Shown: positions 45,692-56,599 of the stretch, one piece after another
Layout: each line of letters begins with the position of its first letter
Numbering within the stretch: position 1 is the first letter of the stretch
Assembly: GCA_001692895.1 (NCBI GenBank)
Contig: KV748237.1
Coordinates: 310,001-374,000, forward strand
Direction: 5' to 3'
Origin: Cenococcum geophilum 1.58
Taxonomy: Eukaryota > Ascomycota > Dothideomycetes > Gloniales > Gloniaceae
DNA length: 64,000 bases
Translations under genes and position numbers: made by a program
Notes under the pieces: model-generated
What the model was told of the DNA's origin: nothing
Database searches by the model: none
What the model saw: the letters and a program-made list of their open reading frames with translations, nothing else

Positions 45692-45859
45692 TTCAAATCC
45701 TTTTTACTCTTTTTTAAAAGGGTAGTTAGCTCTAAGGACCAGATTATTTATCTATATCTTTTGTTTATAACTACTATCCTCTCTTAAAAATCTTGTGATG
45801 ACCTAAACGGAAACCCCACGGATACTTTATGGAAAGCCGTCGCGTAAAGGCAGGAAGGT

Positions 45860-47560
45860 CCCTCTGATAGCAAGAGATTGCGATAATATAACCCTTTAGG
45901 CAAGACGGCTGAACGAGCCTTAATACCTAGATGCTCCAGGAGCTCGAAGACTCTTGTATACCTATAGTTACCGCTAAGGAAAACGTAGACACCCTCTATG
46001 ACGATCATAACGCTGCTAGAAAGTAACTGGAACCCCTTTAGCCTTACCTAGGCCAATTAGAAGATTAAGCGCCAGAGGCAACTTTAAGATCTTCCCTTGA
46101 GCTAGAAATGCTAGAGGAATATACTAATATATTTAACTAGGGAACCAACCGGAACCCTCCCGGAAGACCACCGGCCTATAATTAGTATAGTGGCGGTATA
46201 TAGACTGCTCACGAGCTAAGCGGGCCTACCCCTTTAGGTAATTTAAGCTAATTACTAACTTAGGACCCGAGCCTCGTTAGGAAGCCTACACTAGCTACTA
46301 GTATTAATACTACCTCTATAGTAGGAGCCTCCCTAGGCCTGAGTTTGGAAGGTTAAGAGCCTTATACTAATCTCCTTTAAGACGGATATTAGGAAGCTGT
46401 CGCAAGGCTCTCAGAAGCCATATGGGAGGAAGCTACTAATAAACATATTAGAACCCTCTAAGGGCAAATCTAGATCTGGTAGGGTCTAATCTAAGCTAGG
46501 TAAATTCTTTTATAACCTAGTTAAGGCTAAGGGCTTCCTAGAAGTTACTTAGTACCTACCTAAGGAAATATAGAAGACTTAGAGAGTTATCTACGCTATA
46601 AATAGAAAAAGGATATAGACTGACTGGCTAAGGCCTTTAGTAGTCTAGAACTCCGCTATAGACCTAACGCCTAATAGTTGGACGATTGGGTTCGTGAGGT
46701 AGACAACTTCTTTAAAATGCTAATGATATGAGATAATACTAAAGAGCGTATATGCTGGATTATTAGTAAGATTAAAGACCAATCACTAAACTAGATCGTA
46801 CTTAATCAGCTTAATAAAGAGTAAATTACTATATAGCTATAGCTGCAAACCTTTCTAAAGAAATGGACTTAAGATCTATATGTTGTATAATATAATAATG
46901 CAGAGCTATTCTGGAATGGGATATAGCTAGACCGCTATAACTTCCGCCAGTTTATAAACTTTATAGAAACTTATACTTAATAGATAGATCTAGAGCCCTT
47001 TAAAAATAAGGACGGTAGCATCTATGTAAAGGAGAAGATTGGGTTTATCTGGGCTAGAATTAAGCTAGCAATTTGTGACGAAATAAAGCGCGTGGGAGCC
47101 CTATCGCGGATTATTATATATACGGATTTTAAATGAGTAGTTCTAAACGCTAAAGACGCGGTAAGGAACTAGACCTCTTCTGGTAGAAAGCTGGGGGGTT
47201 ACTAGAAGCATAGGCACTTTAGTAGTAATATAGGGCAGACCTAACCTTTAAAGAAGCCGTTCTTAAAAAGAACTTTAGAAGGGTTAAAGTTAGAAACCTT
47301 AAATAACAGAAAAGACTCCTAGGGCCAACCTAATACCCGTCCGGCACCTTTACGGGAATACTTTAAGAAGTTAAGAGAAAACTTTAGAGGTAGATCTTAT
47401 TGGAAAAATAAGTAGGGTAATAACCGCACTAATAATCCAAAAAAAGAAAAGCCCTAGTCGCGGACCTCTCCTAGCTACAACTAGGGCAAGATATAGAAGG
47501 AGAGACTCTTTATATTGCTATTAAGCTAGAAATAATACTCCCTATAGGTAAGGTATAATA
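45860..47560 (+). pseudogene. Element D gag
   Basis: Read through stops it gives LNTQMLQELEDSC and NAARKQLEPLQPYLGQLED (possible coiled coil) near 45930-46070, then a capsid region with DDWVREVDNFFKML near 46680-46720 and FIETYTQQIDLEPF near 46970. The C-terminal part is basic (FRGRSYWKNKQGNNR near 47390-47420). No clean CCHC knuckle was seen. The antisense open stretch at 45784-46008 is a shadow. Confidence 0.65.
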
Positions 47561-47569
47561 GTTCTAAGC

Positions 47570-50500
47570 ACTATATAACAGCGGCGCCAAAATCAATCTT
47601 ATATAATATGATTTGGTAAAAGAGTATAAACTTATCCTATCGTAAAGGTAGCGGAAACCTATTATAGGCTTCCTAGATAAGCATCGGATTAAGCTACACA
47701 GTGCCTATAAGCTTATAGTATTAGTAGCCGATATATATAACCGCACTAAGGCGGTCAGCCTACAACCCTTCTAGGCAGCTAACTTTGTAGGTTATAACCT
47801 TATCCTTAGATACCCTTGGCTTACGGAAGTAGATTCTAAGATACGCTTTAAGACAGGAGCCTTTAAATAGTAGAACAATAAAGATTCGGAAGGGCGTATA
47901 TTACTAATAAGCCTAAAGGACATCCTAGAGAATGTAGCCCTAGGTAAAATAGTATACGCTCTACACCCAAAGGAGTATTAGATCCAACCCCTATTTAATA
48001 GCAAGATGGGTATAGAGCTTAGTATAGGTAATAACCCCTCTATAACGGAGACCCTATAGGGAACTACTAGATAGGTCACGGAGACATTATAGGGAGGCGG
48101 CGATCTTAAGGATCTTATAAGATACTTTAACCGCCATAGGTTACTCTAGCTTAAGCAATATACGGAGAGTATACTACAGCACCTTAAACGCTGCGTTAAG
48201 GAGTTCCTTACCCTCTATTAGCTACCGCATAAAACGGTTTAATATACGGTGGCAACTATATACAAGCAACCACTATAACGCACGACGCTACCTATAAGCA
48301 TCCCAAGGGAGCTCCGGGACCTACCCAATAATAACGCGGAGGATAAACGCGACCCCGATTTATTAAATATTCTAGTAGGCCTAAGGGACTTACTAAGGGT
48401 ATTTTCGGGTAGGAGAGCTAAAGTCCTACCGCAGAACTCGGAGTATAATTACGTAATTAATCTAGAAGAAGGTAAATAACCGCCGAACCTTCCTATCTAT
48501 AACCTCTTGCGTAAAGAGCTTGAGATCCTATAGGAGTACCTTAATGGCTTATTAGAAAAGGGATGGATCCGGCCTAGTAAGTCGCCGTTAGGCGCGCTAA
48601 TCCTCTTTATCTTAAAACTAGATAGAACTATAAGGCTATATATAGACTATCGCGGTCTTAATAAGATTACAATTAAGAACCGTTACCCACTACTACTAGT
48701 TAGTAAAATGCTGGATTAACTATTTAGGGTAAAGATCTTTATAAAGTTGGATTTATAAGACGCCTATTATAGGCTCCGTATTAAAGAAGGGGATAAGTAG
48801 AAGACCGCTTTTAAGACCCAATACGGCCACTTTAAGTATCTAGTAATACCTTTCGGGCTAGCCAATACGCCTACGACATTCTAATTGTATATTTATAGAG
48901 CCTTAGGGGGACTAGTCAACCGCATATACGTCATCTATTTAGATAACATCTTAATCTACTTAGAAGATAAGGATTAATATAAGCAACACGTCCGCGAAGT
49001 GCTAGAACGTTTAGATAATTAGGGCCTCTACGCTAAAGCGTTAAAGTATATCTTTAACACTAAGCAGGTTGAGTTCCTAGGTTATATTATAACGCCTATA
49101 GGTATAGTTATAGACTTAGTACGGGTGTAGATAATCTAGGAGTGGCCGGAGCTAGAGAGCTACTAGGATATTTAAGTATTCCTAGGCTTTACCAATTTCT
49201 ATAGGCGCTTTATCTATGACTACTTAGACGTCACCCGATACCTATCCAATTATATTATAGAAGCTTCCTAAGACCTAACCTAAGGAGCAAAAAGCTTAAA
49301 GGTGGTAAGGAAGAAAACTAAAAAGGAACTAACTAAATAGTATAAGCTATAGTTATAGCCCGGAAAGGTTTAGGAGGCCTTTTAGGAACTTCGCGTAAAG
49401 TTTACGGAAGCTCTATTGCTGCGGCATTTTAACCCAGATTAGCCATTAATAATAATTACTAATGTATCGAATTTTGCCCTTGCTGGTATCCTACTATAAC
49501 CCAATAGGCATCCAGACGCTACCCAGCTCCATTAGAGACCAGTAGTATTTTATAGCAGAAAATTCTAGGGACCTAAAGTTAGGTATTATACCTATGACAA
49601 GGAACTACTAGCTATAGTCAACTGCTTTAAATAGTGGCGATATTACCTTAAGCACGCGAGCTATACCACTTGTATACTCTTAGATCACTATAATTTACAC
49701 TACTTTATAACTATAAAGGAGCTTATACCTTAATAAGCTAGATAGGTAGAGGAGCTTACGCGATTTGATTTTAAGATTAAATACAAGCTAGGGGAAAACA
49801 ACCCTACTAATGGACCGTTACGACGGCCAGACTATACTAAAGGCTTTAAAACGGGAGAAGGAAAACAGATAATAGATATCTTACTCCCTATATTATAGAA
49901 CAAGCTCTAGGTGTGGGATACTTAAGCACCTATAGCTTTATACACCGAGTCTTAGGCGGTATAAGCCCTATTGGTTTCCACTAACGTTCTAGCTAGTACC
50001 CGGTCCGTTACTAATAAGGGTCTAAATATACCTAGATAGGACGTCCCTAATACATTCTCGGAACCTAGTAATATACTATCCCTAATTGCTAAGCTATCCC
50101 CTTAAACCAATAGCGAAGCTATAGAGCAATTAAAACTCGGAGCCCTATAACAACTAAAGGACTTTAACCTCGTAGCGGCCTTCCTAACGCACGCGCATTA
50201 AAGAGTTATAAGATCTATGGTACTATTTAGTCTTATACTTAGAGCAGTATGGGATAAAATAGCTTTTACCTAGGAACTATCCAAAGAGTTAACGGATCTC
50301 ATCCGTGAGGTATAACAGAGGGATGCTTCCTATGCCATTCTTAATACGGAAGTAGACCGGAAACGTAATAGAAAGGAAGCTGCTAGGTGCTACCATTGGG
50401 AACTAAACCCAATGGGCCTACTATATAGAGGTGGTAAGGTTTAGGTGCTATAAGAAGCAAATCTACGACAGAAGATTCTTATAAAGAATCACGATGATCC

Positions 50501-51900
50501 TTTAGGCGGCCACTATAGTTAAGCAAAGACAGTAGAATTACTTTAGCGCAAATACTATTGGTTAAGGCTTAATTAGGAAGCAAAGGAGTACATTAGCTAT
50601 TGTAAGAAGTGTTAAGTATATAAGATCCGTAGGTATAAGCCATAGGGTCTACTTAAATCAGTTCCCCCCGCTAGTAAGCTATGGCGACATTACGCCATAG
50701 ACTTTATTACGGATCTCCCGCTATCTAAAGATGGCTAAGGACGAATATACGATTTGGTCCTTATACTTATTAATAGGTTTTTAAAGTACGTCCAATACCT
50801 TTCCGTTAACAAGACGATTAACGCATAAGAGCTTACCAACCTAATTAAGGAGAAATGCTTTCTTAAAGTAGATTAGCTGCACTCTATTATTACTAATAGG
50901 GGCAGCGTCTTTATAAGCTAGTACTAGTCGGATCTATGCTTCTATTTAAAGATAGACCACTATTATAGTATAGCTTTCTATTTATAGATAGATGGGTAAA
51001 CGGAACGCCAGAACTAGGAACTAGAGTCTTACCTATAGATATATTTAAACTACTAGCAAAACAACTAGTGCGAGCTACTTCCGTACGCGGAGTACGCTTA
51101 TAATTCAAAGCAATATATATTGTATAAGTATGCACTAATCTAGATTGCCTATGGCGTCCGACTATTTAGGTTTAATAGTATACCTAACAATTACTGGCTA
51201 AGGCCGTATAATTAGTTATAGAATCCTACCGGGAAGTTTAAAGACATCTACCGAAGAGTATAAGGATACCTCTAAGAATGGGAGGAGTAATAGAAGCATG
51301 CAAAGCAGAGCCTATAAGATACCCAAGAGTAGTAGAGACTTTGGTACAACTACAAGCACTAGGACAAGCATTTCGGAGTAGGCGATAAGATTCTATTACG
51401 TTTAACAAATATTAAGACCCGTTAACTATTAAAGAAGCTTAATATAAGATACCTAGGTCCCTTCTAAGTTAAGGAACAAATTAGCAAGCTAGCCTATCGT
51501 CTCCAGCTACCCCTATCTATGGCCTATATATATCTAGTGTTTTATATAAACCTACTAGAGCTATAGCATAGACCACCGCCGGAAAAGAACTTCCGTCTAG
51601 GCCTAATTAAACACCCTAAGGTAGTAGGCGAGCGGTACGAGGTTAAAGCTATACTACGCTATAAGTCTGTTAAGAACAAGCTTTAATTTGAAGTTAAATA
51701 GCTAGGCTGGCCTACTAAGGACTCTATATAGAAACTAGAGGATCACCTTAATTATTATAAAGATATTCTAAAAGAATATTAGGACCAAGGTCTATAATCT
51801 ACAAATCGTAGAAAGCGCTCTAATACTATAGTATTATCGCGACCTATAAAGAAAGCTTGCGAAAAGAGTAAATAGGTTAAATCGGATATAGAACGGACAA
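47570..51900 (+). pseudogene. Element D pol: protease, reverse transcriptase, RNase H, integrase, chromodomain
   Basis: The protease site reads ALYNSGAKINLI near 47570-47610 (catalytic Asp to Asn). Reverse transcriptase has IRLYIDYRGLNKITIKNRYP, KLDLQDAYYRLRIKEGD and YLDNILIY at about 48936-48959. RNase H follows near 49450-49800. The integrase zinc finger is intact at about 50490-50630 (HDDPLGGHY, then YCKKCQVYK). In the catalytic triad the first Asp (YAIDFITDLP) and the Glu (IDGQTERQNQELESYL) survive and the second reads TNRGSVF. A C-terminal YEVKAILRYKSVKNKLQFEVK with LGWPTKDSIQKLEDHL is a chromodomain. Confidence 0.82.
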
Positions 51901-52173
51901 GCTCCAGAAACCATAAGGATTAGGGCTATATAGCCTAAGGTAGGACGGGTCCTTAGCCTTTTCACGTATATAGCATAAAGTTAATAGGGCATTTTACTAG
52001 AATTGCATTCCCATTCATTAATCTATACTAGGAATATTATTCCTAGGGCTCTTAAGCCCTTCCCAAAAGCCTTCCGAGGCCTTCCTAAATACCTAATTAA
52101 GGTCCTTAATTGCTACTATATACAAGAACAAATCCCAAAAGTCTAAACCATAAATGCCCAATCTGAAAAGCCA

Positions 52174-52653
52174 CTACGCCCTATTATTATTAGGAGTAGG
52201 ATTAGTATCCATCGGGCCACTAAGTGATGGCTGACGAGAATAGGATCCAGATGCCTTAGTAGGCGTATAAGTAGGCATAAAAACAGGGGCAGGACGATAA
52301 GGTGTAGCTAGAGCAGAGACTCTTAAATGCTTAACACTAATATTAGGTCTAAACCAATACCAACGAAGCTCTTGCGGCGTAAGCTTATAGTTAATAAAAA
52401 CACACTCAAGCCTAGAATAAATAGAGACGTTAGCTGGCTGGCATAGTCCAGAACTACTGAGACCTTACTACGGTAACCGTTAGTTACCTATCCGCTAGGT
52501 ACCCGAAGGGTAACCTACCTCATACTGTATTATGTTATGCTCTTTTAAAACTTAACGTGTATACGCAAACTCCTTCTTATAGTAGACGGCAACCTTCTTC
52601 TTATTACCCCCATCCCTTACCCTATCCTTAGTATACTAACCTTGCTCTCGCAT
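52174..52653 (-). pseudogene. Antisense reading frame with a probable intron in element D
   Basis: On the minus strand a 45-codon exon starts at 52653 and ends at 52519. A 51-nt intron-like gap spans 52518-52468 (GTAGGT donor, CTAAC branch-like site, TAG acceptor). Then a 98-codon exon reads to a stop at 52174. The second exon contains KLTPQELRWYWFRPNISVK and TPYRPAPVFMPTYTPTKA with natural composition. Three RIP-type stops occur (two in the first exon, one at the splice junction). Joining keeps the frame because both exon lengths are multiples of three. The family is unknown to me. It could be a captured host gene or an element-borne antisense gene. Confidence 0.45.
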
Positions 52654-53199
52654 TAGGCGTTGCTAGCTGGCTTGCTAGGAATTATGGGTAGTATAGATGG
52701 CCGTGGTATAGTCTTAAATTTGGCTAAGTTGTTTAGCATTTACGTTGGAATGAGAGAGAGCTCGGGCGATGTAGTAGTTAAGGATATTAAAGGAACGTCG
52801 CCACTTAGGCCCAGGCTATTATTAAAGCTTAAAGTCAGCAATGGAAATCTATTAAGGATAGAAAAACTCACCTTAACGCAACTGCCGCTCTTAGTACGCA
52901 TGCATTAATTATAAGGACTGAAGGTATTAGATCTAATACAGTGCGTCTTATTATAAGCCTCTAGAATCCTATTATTAGATTTCTGGTCTTTTAAAGACGT
53001 ATAGGTAAAATCATTTAGGCAGGACTAGTACTAGTTGCGAGTTAGTGGGGGTTAGGGTTCTATATGTAAAGGTAGGGCTAGGATACGCTATAGAATTTGC
53101 TTAGAAGAGTAGTTAGTAGGAGAACGAAGAGGTATATTAAATTATTGATAAAAAAGAAGAAAATCTTAATAATATATTGAAGATACGTCTAAAATTGGA

Positions 53200-54130
53200 C
53201 GACGGTTAATGGCGAGAAGTGAGGTGTTTAAGAAAAGGAGCAGCTCGATGAGTAAGGTGTCTTTATACTTTACCTTTTAATACCCTTCTAGTGAATAGCC
53301 GCAACCTTACCGATATAACTCCGTTACAATAGCGCTATTTAGAAGGAAGGAAACACGCGTATAAGTTATTTAACTATTACCTCCTTATAAAAACTAACTA
53401 CGCGGCCGGGGGAAGGCAATTAAGACGTTAAATTAAAGACGCATATGGGTAAAATTAGGCCTAAAACGATACCATAGTATTAAAGAATAACGTTATAGAC
53501 GTTCTTGATAATTGTATAATAGCTACAATTGCTATCGCGAAATGTCCCTATTTGCTAGGTAGTAGAGCTACGCCAAATATACAGCATAGGATTACTAGAT
53601 TTGAAACCACATGCACCAAATCTTAAGAGATAAGTCTCTTTAACTAACTGATTAATACCTTAACCGTATCTAATAACCTAAGGGCAAATGCGGAAGCAAT
53701 GCGTTAGTAACGTAGGGGATTATGAGAAAAGATTATAGACTATATTTTAGCAGTTAAAGACGACGGCAAGCCAAGGCTTCGTACGTCAAATCCCATACTA
53801 AAGGTTTTACGGAACTATACTGGAATACTAAATTGCCTATAATATTTATGATTGATTGTAGACCGGCATAAAGGCTTAAAAGCAGAGTTATATAAAAATC
53901 CCTATATTAGCCTAGGTAGTTACCGGCATGCTTCCGGTAGGCTTCCGATAGGTTTCCTAGCAATCCTCGCGTCTTTTCTCTAGTTATGTTTTTTCTTTAT
54001 TAAGGTTTTTTAGGAGTTCAAAGCAGGGGTTAGATAGATAGATGATATACAGCGGTATGCCGACACCTCTTTAATATCTCTCCGAACCTCTTCCAGGACG
54101 AGCCCTTATAATCTCCCTACTGTAAGGTAA
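53200..54130 (+). pseudogene. Extra 3' frame of element D with a C-terminal hydrophobic segment
   Basis: A single plus-strand frame of about 300 codons runs from near 53200 to TAA at 54128-54130, interrupted only by TAA, TAG or TGA explicable as RIP. It includes LRANAEAMRQQRRGLQEKI near 53680-53735 and AVKDDGKPRLRTSNPILKV near 53750-53805. Near the C-terminus GFLAILASFLxLCFFFIKVF (about 53951-54010) is a good single membrane-spanning segment, followed by about 40 polar residues. It lies after integrase and chromodomain and just before the polypurine tract, the position of env-like genes in some LTR elements. No sequence relation to any known envelope is claimed; the product is unknown. Confidence 0.55.
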
Positions 54131-54168
54131 TGGCGATCGGGGGCTAACCGTAAGAAGGGGGGGGGCAA

Positions 54169-54383
54169 TGTAAGGGATATTATTGCGGACACCTTAGGTT
54201 GCCCTTAGGATAACCCCCGGACGCCCCTTAGATGGTTGCCGGTCACGTGCCAAAGGCACGTGCCTATAGTATATAGTCTCCACGATTTTAGAGGTCTTAC
54301 CTTTTTAAGGATTTGTCTCTCTTACCAATTTATCCTATTCTAATTATGTCCTTATAGCCCCCTGTCTATAAGATCCCCTTATA
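54169..54383 (+). repeat. Element D 3' LTR
   Basis: It starts TGTAAGGGATATTA with the canonical TG and ends GATCCCCTTATA. A polypurine tract (AAGAAGGGGGGGGGC) immediately precedes it. Confidence 0.93.
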
Positions 54384-54388
54384 CTACT

Positions 54389-55990
54389 CCTCTTTTTTGC
54401 CTATATACTCCTACTAGAGCTATAAGGGGGAACTACTACGGCATTTAGATTTATTAATAACTTTAATATACTAATATATAGCAAGACTATAGAGGAGAAT
54501 TATAGAACTAAGGAAAGGGCGTATAAGGTATATATAGTATCCCTTAGCACGGTAGCGTCCTACGATTAAGTGGTCTGTGCGCGAATACTAGAATTAAAAG
54601 TACGCGTATAGCTACGGAGTTTTAATCCTATTGATTTTATTGGCTGGCTCTTATTAATACTAGTAGGACGCGAAGTACCGTGCTAAGGGATAGGCACGCC
54701 AGTATAGGGTAGTATTTACCCCTAAAAGGTATAACCTTATTTATTTTATAAGGAGCTATAAGAAGTTTAATATAAAGGCTATAGTTAATATATATAGCTT
54801 TATAGAAGGCCTAGTTAGTAACCTACGCGTATTAGGGGTATAAGTTAACTTAAAGCTTAAATAGAGACTATATGTTAATATTATTAAGATAAGCAATTAC
54901 CTAAATAGCTGTACTAACCTAGCTTACGGCCTCTATATAGGGCGCCTCCTTCTAAAAGGCGTGGATAGTATACTCCGCTATAGTCCGGCTAGCAATTTTA
55001 TATAAATATAGTACCTAGTACTTACTACTAAAGTAGATAAACCCTAAGGAGATAAGTAAAACTAAGCTGTGTTAGCTGGGTATAGTATAGAACCTATACC
55101 TCTACACTATTATAGGGGCGTATAAATTAACGCTTATAGTAGTACTAGAGTATAAGACGGGGTTTCCGCCGCTTTAGATATACCTTAAAGAGCTAGCTAT
55201 AGCTTACGTAGAGAGGACGCTAGAAGGACTAGTAAGAGAGCATATTAAGAGGGAGTGTAATACTATATAGGCCATAATAGCCTACTAACTCTGGCCTAAA
55301 ATAAAGCTATTAATGCGGCCTACTAGATGGGATAAGCTTAAGAGAATAGTAGCCGCTATCTTAGAGATAGATATATAACTAATAACTTATCTAAAACGCA
55401 GTATAAAAGAAGTAAAAGGGCTAGGGTATAAGAGGCGTTTAAGGAGTGGTAGAAAAGGGGATAGGAAAAGTATTAGAGTACGCTTACCTATTATATAACG
55501 GCCTAGGCCGAGCTATAGAATAAGGAAGTCTTTAAACGCTACGCGAAACTTATAAAGATAAAAAGTATAATTAATATACTACTTAGAACCAAGTATATAG
55601 GGCTTAATAGATACCTCTACTACTAAAAAGTACTAGGGTACCTAACTCCGGCCTACCTATGCGGCTATAGCCGATAATTAATAATATATGTAGTAGTATT
55701 CTACCCTAGGTACGCTGCTAGCTGGGCGGAAATATATTACTATACTAGAATATTTTTATATAAAGAGCTCCTAACTAAGCTAAAGGCTATTAAGGTAGTT
55801 GCGGACTAGTTTATATAGATAAACCTTTTATTATACCTTTTATTTGCTAGAGAGCTGGCTAAGGTAAAGAGAGAAGGCTAGGAAGTGCTTTAAGAGGCGG
55901 AGGATAAATACTATAGGGATAGTAGAATATAGTAGAATTTTGCAGATAGCAACCTAGTAGAATATCATAGCGACTCAGTTAATTAAGGTA
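54389..55990 (+). pseudogene. LINE-3 ORF2: reverse transcriptase C-terminus and tail
   Basis: It resumes after element D with LLLFFAYILLLEL, then the YxDD region reading FINNFNILIYSK near 54450-54485 (both Asp now Asn). Downstream are LGVQVNLKLKQRL near 54835, then QNLYLYTIIGAYKL and FPPLQIYLKELAIAYVERTL near 55090-55220, typical of the region after reverse transcriptase in Tad-clade LINEs. PAYLCGYSRQLIIY near 55645-55690 is a damaged Cys/His segment. The frame ends near 55990. Confidence 0.72.
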
Positions 55991-56335
55991 TGAGCGCCGT
56001 AAAGAACGTATGCAAGCCTATATAATTGGAATGTCTATAAACCCGGATATTAAAATAAGGAGTAGAAGGTGGAAAAGGATATATCTATATATATTTACTA
56101 AGGCTTAAGCGAGCCCCCTAACTAGATCTGTTACGGTGCCGTAATATAAAAGTTGGTAGAACTTTAGCAACCTAGTAGAATTTAGCAGAACTTGTTAACC
56201 TAGCAGAATTTAGTAGAACTTAGTAATTTAACAAAATTTAGTAGAGTTTTGGCAACCTAACAGAATTTAGCAGAATTTAGTAGAATTTGGCAGAATTTGG
56301 TACCTAGTAGAATTTAATAGAATTTAATAACCTAA
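55926..56335. repeat. Decamer tandem array (TAGCAGAATT-like)
   Basis: From 56153 to 56330 a motif of about 10 bp (variants TAGTAGAATT, TAGCAGAATT, TGGCAGAATT) recurs many times, with some CAACC spacers. A shorter run lies near 55926-55970. It follows the LINE-3 coding end and a short inverted repeat at 56131-56144 (TTACGG, TG, CCGTAA). It may be the LINE-3 3' untranslated region. Confidence 0.7.
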
Positions 56336-56599
56336 ATTTTTTATTTTTATTTTTATTTTTATATCTATTATATTATACTACGTACAATACTACATATGCA
56401 GCCTCTGGGCTATAGCGCTATAGTTTTATATATATAAATCCTTTTTAGGCAGCTTAATATATACTAGTAGCTATGTCCTAGTAGTTTATAAACCTCTAAA
56501 CTAGAGGTTTACCGCTCCCTAGTAAAATACTAGGTTATGACAACTATTAGGTAGTATTAAAACAGTAGAAAAATAGTAAAAGAAATGGTAAACAAATCC

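Larger units (their letters stand above)
45477..54383 (+). mobile_element. Gypsy chromovirus D, full length, in LINE-3
   Basis: 215-bp LTRs at 45477-45691 and 54169-54383, with target duplication CTACT at 45472-45476 and 54384-54388. At 8907 bp it is about 1-2.7 kb longer than A, B or C. Plus-strand order: LTR, gag, protease, reverse transcriptase, RNase H, integrase with HHCC finger, chromodomain, then a roughly 2.2-kb 3' region with an antisense frame and a further plus-strand frame, polypurine tract, LTR. RIP damage is milder than in A or B. Confidence 0.92.

Noticed and set aside
45784..46008. Minus-strand frame in the leader of element D
   Set aside because: The plus strand here reads as the start of gag with coiled-coil character.
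50911..51135. Minus-strand frame inside element D
   Set aside because: It lies antisense to the integrase core.
52660..52908. 82-codon plus-strand frame in the 3' region of element D
   Set aside because: No domain, ambiguous coding strand, and it does not join the frame that leads to the hydrophobic segment. Left unassigned.
56129..56543. Solo LTR starting TGTTACGGTGCC after LINE-3
   Set aside because: A TG...CA pair can be drawn but the flanks give no target duplication and no partner LTR exists.
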